From an uncultured Dorea sp. (GTDB taxonomy: Bacteria > Bacillota > Clostridia > Lachnospirales > Lachnospiraceae), in assembly GCA_910584095.1 (NCBI GenBank), contig CAJTYU010000019.1, positions 1 through 63,654 on the forward strand: a stretch of DNA of 63,654 nt, written 5' to 3'. The position numbers and the translations under genes are program-made. The notes under the pieces are model-generated. The model made no database searches. It saw nothing but the letters and a program-made list of their open reading frames with translations, and was not told the origin of the DNA. This document shows positions 7,870 through 15,192 of the stretch, piece after piece. Each line of letters starts with the position of its first letter. The stretch's first letter is position 1.

Positions 7870-8463
7870 ATGGCAGTAAATAGAGTTCCGGTTCTGAAGA
7901 GATGCCGTTCCCTTGGAATGGAGCCGGTTTATTTGGGAATTGATAAAAAGTCTAGAAGACAGTTGAAGAGATCCAATCGGAAGATGAGCGAGTATGGCCT
8001 GCAGTTACGCGAGAAGCAGAAAGCCAAATTCATATACGGCGTGTTAGAGAAGCCGTTCAGAAACTATTTTGAGAAGGCTCAGCGTATGAGCGGCATGACA
8101 GGTTCAAACCTGATGATTATGCTGGAGAGCAGACTGGATAACGTAGTGTTCCGTATGGGTCTGGCAAGAACCCGCCGTGAGGCTAGGCAGATCGTTGACC
8201 ATAAGCATGTGCTGGTAAATGGCAAGCAGGTGAATATTCCGTCTTACCTTGTAAAGGCTGGCGATGTAATCGAAATCAAGGAGAAATGCAAAGGCTCTCA
8301 GAGATATAAGGACATTCTGGAGGTGACAGGCGGACGTTTGGTTCCGGGTTGGATTGAGGCAGACCATGAGAATCTGAAGGCAACCGTAAAAGAGCTTCCG
8401 ACCCGTGACGAGATTGATGTTCCGGTAGATGAGATGTTGATTGTCGAGTTATATTCTAAATAA
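7870..8463 (+). CDS. rpsD: 30S ribosomal protein S4 (zinc-free form)
   Basis: S4 is a primary 16S rRNA binder and, in several bacteria, a translational autoregulator. The 197-residue protein has the N-terminal S4 domain and the S4 RNA-binding fold from about residue 90 (LDNVVFRMGLARTRREARQIVDH, HVLVNGKQVNIPSY). The N-terminus lacks the zinc cysteine cluster, having only one Cys near residue 12, so this is the C-minus type. AGGAGGAG precedes the ATG. Confidence 0.96.
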   Translation: MAVNRVPVLKRCRSLGMEPVYLGIDKKSRRQLKRSNRKMSEYGLQLREKQKAKFIYGVLEKPFRNYFEKAQRMSGMTGSNLMIMLESRLDNVVFRMGLARTRREARQIVDHKHVLVNGKQVNIPSYLVKAGDVIEIKEKCKGSQRYKDILEVTGGRLVPGWIEADHENLKATVKELPTRDEIDVPVDEMLIVELYSK

Positions 8464-8502
8464 TAAGATTTAGAGATTCACCCCACAAGGAGGGACTATA
8501 TA

Positions 8503-9462
8503 GTGTTTGATTTTAATAAACCAAATATCGAGATAACCGAGATTTCAGAAGATAAGAGATACGGAAGATTTGTTGTGGAGCCTCTGGAGAGAGGCTATGG
8601 CACAACGCTTGGAAACTCTCTTAGAAGGATCATGCTTTCGTCGCTTCCCGGCGCTGCAATTAGCCAGGTGAAGATTGACGGGGTACTGCATGAGTTCAGT
8701 TCCATCCCAGGTGTAAAAGAAGACGTTACCGAGATTGTCATGAATTTAAAGTCTCTGGCAATCAAGAACACATCCGAGACCGACGAGCCAAAGACAGTCT
8801 ATATTGAGTTTGAAGGCGAAGGGGTGGTGACTGGCGCGGATATTCAGGTGGATTCTGATATTGAGATTATGAACCCGGAAACTGTAATCGCGACGCTGAA
8901 CGGCGGAGCGGACAGCAAATTGTATATGGAGCTTACCATTACAAAGGGAAGAGGATATGTAAGTGCGGATAAGAATAAAAACGAGGAACTGCCGATCGCA
9001 GTTATTCCGGTTGATTCTATCTACACCCCGGTAGAGCGTGTGAATCTCACTGTAGAAAATACACGTGTTGGTCAGATTACAGACTTTGACAAATTAACAT
9101 TGGATGTTTGGACGGATGGGACATTGGTTCCGGATGAGGCCGTAAGTTTAGCGGCAAAGGTACTTAGCGAGCATCTGAAGCTGTTTATTGATTTATCAGA
9201 GGTTGCACAGGCTGCTGAAGTTATGATCGAGAAGGAAGACGATGAGAAAGAGAAAGTTCTTGAGATGAGCATTGATGAGCTTGAACTTTCTGTTCGTTCA
9301 TTCAACTGCTTGAAGAGAGCGGGGATCAATACAGTAGAGGAGCTGACAAACAGAACTCCGGAGGATATGATGAAGGTACGTAACCTTGGACGCAAGTCTC
9401 TGGAAGAAGTGTTGGCGAAATTGAAAGAGCTCGGCTTAGAATTAAGCCAAGGCGAGGAATGA
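8503..9462 (+). CDS. rpoA: DNA-directed RNA polymerase alpha subunit
   Basis: The 319-residue alpha subunit nucleates RNA polymerase assembly. The N-terminal domain has EPLERGYGTTLGNSLRRIML. A flexible acidic linker follows at about residues 230-245, then the C-terminal domain with RAGINTVEELTNRT and RNLGRKSLEEV that contacts UP elements and activators. The start is GTG at 8503, 8 bases after AAGGAGGG. It sits in the alpha operon before rplQ. Confidence 0.98.
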   Translation: MFDFNKPNIEITEISEDKRYGRFVVEPLERGYGTTLGNSLRRIMLSSLPGAAISQVKIDGVLHEFSSIPGVKEDVTEIVMNLKSLAIKNTSETDEPKTVYIEFEGEGVVTGADIQVDSDIEIMNPETVIATLNGGADSKLYMELTITKGRGYVSADKNKNEELPIAVIPVDSIYTPVERVNLTVENTRVGQITDFDKLTLDVWTDGTLVPDEAVSLAAKVLSEHLKLFIDLSEVAQAAEVMIEKEDDEKEKVLEMSIDELELSVRSFNCLKRAGINTVEELTNRTPEDMMKVRNLGRKSLEEVLAKLKELGLELSQGEE

Positions 9463-9578
9463 AGAACTACCTTATAAAAATAAGTCCGTCAATAAGCCCG
9501 ACGCGCATGACGGAGGCATTTGGCTAGTAAGCCCGACGAATGCATAACCAAGTGTTATAATGATGGAGGAATAGTAAA
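9463..9578 (+). repeat. rpoA-rplQ spacer with repeated AAGCCCGACG segment
   Basis: This 116-bp spacer holds two copies of AAGCCCGACG (starting near 9494 and 9531), with a partial palindrome around CCGACGCGCATGACGG. It differs in sequence from the hairpin repeat copies A to E. The rplQ ribosome binding site (TGGAGGAA) is at the right end. Confidence 0.4.
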
Positions 9579-10115
9579 ATGGCAAAATATAGAAAGCTTG
9601 GCAGAACGTCAAGCCAGAGAAAAGCATTGATCAGAAACCAGGTAACAGCGCTTTTGAACAACGGTAAGATTGTAACCACAGAAGCGAAGGCAAAGGAGAT
9701 CCGCAAAGCTGCAGAAGGCCTGATCGCGCTGGCAGTAAAGGAGAAGGATAACTTCGAGGAGGTTACTGTAACAGCGAAGGTTGCCCGCAAGGACAAGGAT
9801 GGAAAGAGAGTAAAGGAAGTTGTAGACGGTAAGAAGGTTACTGTATATGACGAAGTTGAAAAAAAGATCAAGAAGGATAAACCGTCAAGACTTCATGCAA
9901 GAAGACAGATGCTGAAGGTTCTCTATCCGGTTAAGGATGTTCCGGCAGCACAGGCGGGAAGAAAGAAAAACACCAAGAACGTGGATCTCGTTGCAAAGTT
10001 ATTTGATGAGATTGCTCCAAAGTATGAGAACCGCAACGGCGGTTATACACGAATCGTTAAGATCGGCCAGCGTAAGGGCGACGCAGCGATGGAGGTTCTG
10101 ATCGAGCTGGTATAA
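9579..10115 (+). CDS. rplQ: 50S ribosomal protein L17 (with internal insertion)
   Basis: L17 lies near the peptide exit tunnel. The core signature MAKYRKLGRTSSQRKALIRNQ and the terminal GGYTRIVKIGQRKGDAAMEVLIEL are intact. At 178 residues it is longer than the roughly 120 residues of E. coli L17. The extra length is a lysine-rich insertion at about residues 65-110 (KVARKDKDGKRVKEV and following). Such extended L17 proteins are common in Lachnospiraceae as far as I recall. It ends this ribosomal block. Confidence 0.96.
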   Translation: MAKYRKLGRTSSQRKALIRNQVTALLNNGKIVTTEAKAKEIRKAAEGLIALAVKEKDNFEEVTVTAKVARKDKDGKRVKEVVDGKKVTVYDEVEKKIKKDKPSRLHARRQMLKVLYPVKDVPAAQAGRKKNTKNVDLVAKLFDEIAPKYENRNGGYTRIVKIGQRKGDAAMEVLIELV

Positions 10116-10152
10116 GCATTATTTTATCAGATAATTTATGTGGGAAAAGAGT

Positions 10153-10207
10153 ATATCTCATCCTCATGCCATTCTGGGAAGAAGGTATTGGGGATGAGAT
10201 ATTTTTT
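10153..10207 (+). terminator. Rho-independent terminator of the ribosomal operon
   Basis: ATATCTCATCC (10153-10163) pairs with GGATGAGATAT (10192-10202), followed by a run of T. It lies 38 bp after rplQ and closes the alpha operon. Bases 10208-10300 show nothing further that I can name. Confidence 0.85.
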
Positions 10208-10301
10208 ATGATATAGGAAACCTATTTGGCAGTTATTTATTTACAGCGGGCCCTCTCATAGAATGTATCTATGAATTATTACCATTATACAATCTATCAA
10301 T

Positions 10302-10330
10302 TAGACAATCGAGAAATTTAGAGAGATAAT
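10302..10330 (+). promoter_or_regulatory. Candidate promoter of the YedE-like transporter
   Basis: TAGACA (10302-10307) and GATAAT (10325-10330) are 17 bp apart, 45 bp upstream of the transporter start. Each hexamer differs from consensus by one base. Confidence 0.5.
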
Positions 10331-10374
10331 AAAGATGGTTATAAAAGTCACAAATGGAAAGAGAGGGTAAAGAT

Positions 10375-11475
10375 ATGACTTTGTATGATTCTAAAAAGAA
10401 ACTTGCGTTAGCCGGGGCAGTCTGCGGCATTGTTGCCGCTATCCTTGCATTTATGGGCAATCCGGCTAATATGGCGTTTTGCATCGCCTGTTTTGTGAGG
10501 GATATGGCGGGAGCTATGGGGATGCATCAGGCTGAGGTAGTTCAGTATGCGCGTCCGGAGATCATAGGACTTGTTTTAGGAGCCTTTATTATCTCTGCAG
10601 CAACGAAGGAGTACCGTTCTACGGCCGGTTCTTCTCCGATGATTCGCTTTGTACTGGGAATGATCATTATGATCGGATCGCTGGTATTTTTAGGCTGCCC
10701 GCTGCGTATGATCATCCGTATGTCGGCAGGCGACCTGAACGCATGGGTGGCGCTGGTAGGATTTATTTTGGGAGTGGGAACCGGAACCTTTATGCTGAAG
10801 AATGGAACCAGCCTTGGACGTGCCCATGAAACGAACAAATCCAGCGGTTCTGTGCTTTCTATTATCTTAGTGGGTATTTTATTGCTTGCGGTATGTACAA
10901 GCCTTCTAAAGGCCAGTGAGGCGGGTCCTGGAAGTATGCACGCACCGATTATTGTGTCTTTGATCGGCGGACTCGTATTCGGCGCGTTTGCACAGAAGTC
11001 CAGAATGTGTTTTGCAGGAGGAATACGAGACGTGATTCTGATGAAGAATTTTGATCTTCTAACCGTAATTGCAGCGTTATTTGCGGTAATGCTGATTTTT
11101 AATGCGGCAACGGGAAGATTCGTCCTTGGATTCAATACACCTGGTATTATTGCGCATTCCGAGCATCTGTGGAACGTGCTGGGAATGTATGCGGTTGGAT
11201 TTGCAGCGGTACTTGCAGGCGGCTGTCCGCTGCGTCAGCTGATTTTGGCGGGACAGGGTTCTTCTGACTCAGCAGTGACCGTTCTTGGCTTGTTCTTTGG
11301 GGCGGCGCTCTGTCACAATCTGGGGCTTGCTTCCAGCGGAACTGCCATGAACGCCGAGACGCAGGAGGTTGTTGCGGGAGCAGCGACGCCGAACGGCAAG
11401 ATTGCAGTCATTCTATGTATTATCGTATGTTTTGCGATAGCATTTGCCAACAAGCGCGAGGCTGTAAAGAAATAA
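10375..11475 (+). CDS. yedE: YeeE/YedE-family sulfur or selenium transporter
   Basis: This 366-residue integral membrane protein has about ten hydrophobic segments in two halves. It repeats the family's Cys-containing motifs: FCIACFVRDMAG near residue 36, LGCPLRMIIRMSAGD near 105, KSRMCFAGGIRDVILM near 215 and AGGCPLRQLILAGQG near 280. Family members import thiosulfate or are linked to selenium use, with the cysteines relaying sulfur species. It is followed 20 bp later by a TusA-like partner, the usual pairing. The start at 10375 follows AGAGAGGGTAAAG; the upstream ATG at 10354 is less well placed. The exact substrate is not determinable from sequence. Confidence 0.85.
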   Translation: MTLYDSKKKLALAGAVCGIVAAILAFMGNPANMAFCIACFVRDMAGAMGMHQAEVVQYARPEIIGLVLGAFIISAATKEYRSTAGSSPMIRFVLGMIIMIGSLVFLGCPLRMIIRMSAGDLNAWVALVGFILGVGTGTFMLKNGTSLGRAHETNKSSGSVLSIILVGILLLAVCTSLLKASEAGPGSMHAPIIVSLIGGLVFGAFAQKSRMCFAGGIRDVILMKNFDLLTVIAALFAVMLIFNAATGRFVLGFNTPGIIAHSEHLWNVLGMYAVGFAAVLAGGCPLRQLILAGQGSSDSAVTVLGLFFGAALCHNLGLASSGTAMNAETQEVVAGAATPNGKIAVILCIIVCFAIAFANKREAVKK

Positions 11476-11495
11476 GTGAAAGGAAGGGAATTGAT

Positions 11496-11699
11496 ATGGT
11501 AGAAGTAGATGCAAGAGGGCTTTCCTGCCCGGAACCGATTATGCTGACGGCAGATGCGCTAAAGAGTGCAGACGGACCGGTTAAAGTACTGGTTAGCGAA
11601 CCCCATCAGAAGACAAATGTAGAGAAGCTGGCGAAAGACCGCGGCAAGAAGACCACCGTTACAGAAGATGGATCGGGATTTGTGATCATAATCGAATAG
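11496..11699 (+). CDS. TusA/SirA-like sulfurtransferase protein
   Basis: The 67-residue protein has the single TusA domain: VDARGLSCPEPIML contains the conserved Cys-Pro-x-Pro, whose cysteine would carry persulfide or selenide. It starts after AAGGAAGGG and sits directly downstream of the YedE-like transporter, so it probably accepts or relays the imported sulfur species. It is shorter than selenium-metabolism YedF proteins, which add a second DsrE-like domain absent here. Confidence 0.85.
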   Translation: MVEVDARGLSCPEPIMLTADALKSADGPVKVLVSEPHQKTNVEKLAKDRGKKTTVTEDGSGFVIIIE

Positions 11700-11734
11700 C
11701 GTAAAAGAAATTAAAAATGAAAATATGTAATTAA

Positions 11735-11775
11735 AAGAGGAGCTGGCGTGCCATTCTGATACGTCGGCTCCTCTT
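11735..11775 (-). terminator. Terminator of the - strand bai operon
   Basis: AAGAGGAGC (11735-11743) pairs with GCTCCTCTT (11767-11775). Read on the - strand the stem is followed by TTTTAATT. It lies 8 bp beyond the stop of the NTF2-fold gene, closing the baiA-to-NTF2 unit. It may also stop readthrough from the TusA-like gene. Confidence 0.75.
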
Positions 11776-11782
11776 AGCTGCA

Positions 11783-12304
11783 TTATTCGATTTCCGCAAA
11801 CGCTATGTAGGAAGGATCTGTTTCCCTCGATTTTCCACGGCCATTATTGTAGTCGTCGGTATAAGAAAGATCGTTAAGCATAAAGGAATTGTCGCCGGCT
11901 ACAACACGTTTCACGATTACCCATCTGCCGTCGCGTTTTTCCCACTGGTCGATGTCCCGGCAGCGGGCCTCCACTGTAAAAGTAGGTTTTTTCGCTTTGT
12001 TCCGGTATTTGCAGGCCGCATACATATAGGTTTCACTGGCAGCCTTTGTGCCGTCCGCATTCATTTTTATCAGAATATTGGTCATCATATGATGGGTAGA
12101 GATCATCCGGTTTGTATGTATCTTCAGCATCATATCGATAAAGCCTCTTCCGGTTCCCTTGTAGGTAGGGCCATAGTCTACCTCAGCGTCCTCTGCAAAT
12201 ATTGTGTAACCAAGTTCGAAGTCTATTCTGTCAAGCGCGCGGCAGTAGGTATAAATCTGTTCTTTTATTTTTTCTTTTTCTACAAAAATTTCAAGTTCAG
12301 TCAT
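11783..12304 (-). CDS. NTF2/SnoaL-fold protein, third candidate bile acid dehydratase or isomerase
   Basis: This 173-residue single-domain protein resembles the SnoaL_4 group (YCRALDRIDFELGYTIFAEDAEVDYGP). Aligned by eye with BaiE, it keeps the catalytic-type set: Tyr20, Asp25 (same Tyr-x4-Asp spacing as Tyr30/Asp35 of BaiE) and His71 or His72 at about the same distance as His83. The equivalent of BaiE Asp106 is not evident. It is the last gene of the - strand unit behind baiF. Start at 12304 follows AAAGGACAACCT; the longer frame runs through a hairpin and is rejected. It could be a steroid dehydratase, a ketosteroid isomerase or an inactive binding protein. It is distinct from the BaiI homologue at 19967. 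Confidence 0.75.
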   Translation of the reverse strand: MTELEIFVEKEKIKEQIYTYCRALDRIDFELGYTIFAEDAEVDYGPTYKGTGRGFIDMMLKIHTNRMISTHHMMTNILIKMNADGTKAASETYMYAACKYRNKAKKPTFTVEARCRDIDQWEKRDGRWVIVKRVVAGDNSFMLNDLSYTDDYNNGRGKSRETDPSYIAFAEIE

Positions 12305-12326
12305 AGGTTGTCCTTTCTTGAATAAA

Positions 12327-12374
12327 TGCTCCATCCAGTCAGTCCCAAAATTCGGTGTCTGGCCGGATGGAGCA
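12327..12374 (-). promoter_or_regulatory. Intercistronic hairpin between baiF and the NTF2 gene
   Basis: TGCTCCATCC (12327-12336) pairs perfectly with GGATGGAGCA (12365-12374) over a 28-base loop that itself contains complementary bits. There is no T-run downstream on the - strand, so it is better read as an mRNA processing or stability element than a terminator. The rest of the 144-bp spacer shows nothing recognisable. Confidence 0.5.
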
Positions 12375-12448
12375 CTAGGCTTAGGTATGTGCCGCATTAA
12401 CGGTATAGGCCGTCATGCAGATATACTGTTACTTATCAAAGAATACTA

Positions 12449-13813
12449 TTATTTAGCTGGTTTCTTGTACTCAAGGCCGATCCGTTCGCACTGTCTTTCC
12501 GGATCCCAGAAGAATCCCCACTCAACGTACAGTTTCTTCTTTGCCGTATCAGCAGGAGTCCACGTAACAAGATCTTTGTTTTTGTAGAGCTTATCGATCT
12601 CTTCGTCCGTATAGCCAAAGCTCTGCAGTACTTCACGGTTATGCTCGCCGAAGCAAGGAGCAGCGGCAACAATCTGAGAAGGATTCTTTTTGAAGATATT
12701 CGTTACGCCGATACCTTTCATCTTGCCGAAGCACTGATCTTCCCATTCAACCAGGTTCTCACGTGCCTCGTACTGCGCGTCTTTCTCAATGTCGGCGGGT
12801 CCATAAGCCCTCTGGCATGGAACGCCGGCTTTGCCGAAGATTTCCTCCAGTTCGTCACAGGTATGAGAAGCACAGAACTCTTCGCACAACTTCTCTGCTT
12901 TTGCCCCGCGTGGGTCGTAAAGAGGAAGTCCGGTACAATCTTTCGGAATGTCTGAGTCTTTGGCGCCTGGCGTACCCATACCGATAATTGGATATCCACG
13001 GGTAACAGGACCCTGGCCAACGATAGCAACAAACATGGAACCGCCGTCTTTGGTGTTGTAGAATGAGAAACAAGCTGATATATCACTCTTGTTACCGGTA
13101 CGGTACGGAACCGGATCACCCTGCTTTGGATAGCCGTTGTTGAACCATTTAGCCGGATAGTTGTCAAGCAGCCGGAACATGGTATCATACTGTGCAACGT
13201 CGCAGGAATCGCCTTCGCCGGTACGCAGAGCGTGGATATAACCAGACAGGGCAACCATACATGCATTGTAAGCCGTGATGTAATCTGACAGATATGGATT
13301 TACCTTCAGCGGAGCGGAGGTAGGTGTTTCACCGTTCAAATACATATAACCGCCCATTGCCTGTCCGGATACGTCATAAGACGGTTTGTCTTTAGCCGGA
13401 CCAAACTGGCCGTAACCGGATACGTGTACGATCATAAGGGCTTTGTTGCGCTCCCAGCAGGATTCATCGGTAATGCCGCGCTTCTTATATGAACCGGGTT
13501 TTCCTGCCTCAATCCAGATATCAGCCCATTCAATACACTTGTAGAAAATCTTCCGTCCGGAAGGCTTTGCGGTATTGATCGTAATGGAGTATTCATTACG
13601 GTGGTTCTGAGACCATGAGAGAGTACCGCGGGTCTGGCATGCGATTGTAGGAGCCTCAGCCTGAAGAACCTTAGCGCCCATCTCAGCCATAAGGGAACCT
13701 GCGAAAGGTCCAGCAATATTGGTACCTGAGATAAATACCTTTACGCCCTGAAGAACACCAAATTCAGGATATTCGTTGAATTTCTGAGTTAATTTGTTGT
13801 TAATTTCTTTCAT
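12449..13813 (-). CDS. baiF: Bile acid CoA-transferase, BaiF/BaiK-like (class III, CaiB family)
   Basis: Class III CoA-transferases of this type move CoA from a processed bile acyl-CoA to an incoming free bile acid, saving ATP. The 454-residue protein has the family start FGVLQGVKVFISGTNIAGPFAG. It has the bai-like stretches NHRNEYSITI, WADIWIEAGKPGSY and KVNPYLSDY; Asp177 in the last matches the catalytic aspartate of CaiB (Asp169). ACFSFYNTKDGG and RGYPIIGMG resemble the C. scindens BaiF I remember more closely than CaiB. It is somewhat longer than BaiF (about 426), with an extended C-terminus. Start follows AAAGGAATTCTATT. It sits downstream of the MFS gene. Confidence 0.88.
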   Translation of the reverse strand: MKEINNKLTQKFNEYPEFGVLQGVKVFISGTNIAGPFAGSLMAEMGAKVLQAEAPTIACQTRGTLSWSQNHRNEYSITINTAKPSGRKIFYKCIEWADIWIEAGKPGSYKKRGITDESCWERNKALMIVHVSGYGQFGPAKDKPSYDVSGQAMGGYMYLNGETPTSAPLKVNPYLSDYITAYNACMVALSGYIHALRTGEGDSCDVAQYDTMFRLLDNYPAKWFNNGYPKQGDPVPYRTGNKSDISACFSFYNTKDGGSMFVAIVGQGPVTRGYPIIGMGTPGAKDSDIPKDCTGLPLYDPRGAKAEKLCEEFCASHTCDELEEIFGKAGVPCQRAYGPADIEKDAQYEARENLVEWEDQCFGKMKGIGVTNIFKKNPSQIVAAAPCFGEHNREVLQSFGYTDEEIDKLYKNKDLVTWTPADTAKKKLYVEWGFFWDPERQCERIGLEYKKPAK

Positions 13814-13878
13814 AATAGAATTCCTTTCTTAATATATTAATCGCCTAATATATACATGTGTGATATTGAAAAACTATA

Positions 13879-13905
13879 CTTATTGAACTGCTAATGTTCA
13901 ATAAG
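13879..13905. promoter_or_regulatory. 27-bp dyad with TGCTAAT centre, between MFS gene and baiF
   Basis: CTTATTGAAC (13879-13888), centre TGCTAAT, GTTCAATAAG (13896-13905): a perfect 10-bp inverted repeat. Weaker pairing extends outward (ATACTTATT with AATAAGGTAT). Similar dyads with the same seven-base centre lie at 22836, 46046 and 46278. Here it is 66 bp upstream of the baiF start on the - strand. It may be an operator or an RNA hairpin. Confidence 0.6.
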
Positions 13906-13911
13906 GTATGT

Positions 13912-15192
13912 TTATTCGTCGCCCTGTGGATATTTCTCCTGAAGCTTCTTACCGCCGCTGATCGCACCGGAAACAGAAAGGAACAGAAGAACTGCTATTA
14001 CCATGTAGAAGATCCATGTGATGCCGTAACCTGCGATACCCTGAATGATTGAGGTCAGTACGGAACCGAATGCCGCGCCAATCAGGAAGAACAGGTTAGC
14101 AAAAGCATAAATTCCCGCATAATCCTTTGTGCCGAATACGGTAGACATCAGTACGGCAGGAAGCACCTTTGGAAGGAACATTGCAATAGCAAAGAATACG
14201 GAGTATCCGAAAACAAGCGTGGTATTGCCGGTTATCGAGTAAGCGTAAAGGCTTCCCAGTCCGATGATAACCAGAACAGCAGCAGCAAGAACGGTCTTGC
14301 GGATGCCCATCTTATCCATCAATGCACCGCCGCCTACCATACCGAAGATGGAAACAACAGAGTAAACAGAAAGAACAGTACCCTGAAGTTTTCCGCCGTC
14401 CTGTGCGACGGAGGTAACAAAGTTCGGAACGTGTGTGGTAACGCCTGCAGACAGGATTCCTACACAAAGAACAACGCCGAGTACGCAGAACCATGCGCCG
14501 GACTTGGTAGCTACCTTTTTAGATACGCCGATCCATGCGTTGGACTGTGCCTGCGCATTTGCTATGGAAGCATCCTTTTTACTGGTGCGGTATGGCTCTG
14601 TACCGTATTCTGCCGGAGAACGCTTTACCAGAATAAGCGCCGTAACAAGCATTACGATACCTACAACAGCTGCTGAGAACAGCATTGCGGTTTTCCATCC
14701 GGTGGTACCGGAAGCGATAAACTTGGAAATAACCGGCGACCATACGGCGCCGCCAAGTCCGCCGCTGGCATAAGCGATGGACATCATCGTTGCACGTTTA
14801 TCCTCGAACCATGCAGTTACCAGCATGGAGATCGGAAGCTGTGTAAGACCGGCCTGGAAGATATTTGACAGAGCAAATATCAGGTAAAACTGCCAGATAG
14901 CGGTACAGAATGTAGCGACTGCCCAACATGCGCATGATCCGACGGTAACGATTACCATCATAATCTTCATATTCTTCTTCTGATATAATCCGGCAATTAC
15001 CATAGCGCCGATCGCGCTGGCAAAGGAAGCGATCAGGTTGACCAGCGACCAGCTTGTAACGCTGAATCCAAGGTCTTCGCAGACGGGAGCCATGTACAAT
15101 GAGAAACAGTTGCCCATGATTCCGGTCGGTATAAATGACAGGATGCAGGCTGCCACAAGAACGCCCCAGCCTTTAAATTTTTTACTCTCCAT
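13912..15192 (-). CDS. MFS transporter, OFA/monocarboxylate-like, in the bai cluster
   Basis: This 426-residue protein has twelve predicted membrane segments with the MFS cytoplasmic loop after helix 2 (GLYQKKNMK) and a central loop SPAEYGTEPYRTSKKDA before helix 7. The pattern resembles oxalate/formate-antiporter-like MFS proteins. The bai operon transporter BaiG is, as I recall, longer (about 477 residues) and drug-exporter-like, so this looks like a different MFS branch filling the same position. It overlaps the end of baiB by 11 bp and is preceded by GGAGAAAATA, so the two are translationally coupled. It probably imports the bile acid or exports the product; direction is not shown by sequence. 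Confidence 0.75.
   Translation of the reverse strand: MESKKFKGWGVLVAACILSFIPTGIMGNCFSLYMAPVCEDLGFSVTSWSLVNLIASFASAIGAMVIAGLYQKKNMKIMMVIVTVGSCACWAVATFCTAIWQFYLIFALSNIFQAGLTQLPISMLVTAWFEDKRATMMSIAYASGGLGGAVWSPVISKFIASGTTGWKTAMLFSAAVVGIVMLVTALILVKRSPAEYGTEPYRTSKKDASIANAQAQSNAWIGVSKKVATKSGAWFCVLGVVLCVGILSAGVTTHVPNFVTSVAQDGGKLQGTVLSVYSVVSIFGMVGGGALMDKMGIRKTVLAAAVLVIIGLGSLYAYSITGNTTLVFGYSVFFAIAMFLPKVLPAVLMSTVFGTKDYAGIYAFANLFFLIGAAFGSVLTSIIQGIAGYGITWIFYMVIAVLLFLSVSGAISGGKKLQEKYPQGDE

Noticed and set aside
12305..12397. N-terminal extension of the NTF2 gene
   Set aside because: The extension is encoded by the intercistronic hairpin; the ATG at 12304 has the ribosome binding site and matches family length.
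12449..13813. Carnitine CoA-transferase (CaiB) role
   Set aside because: General CaiB similarity is clear, but several stretches resemble BaiF and all neighbours are bai homologues; no carnitine dehydratase or transporter is present.
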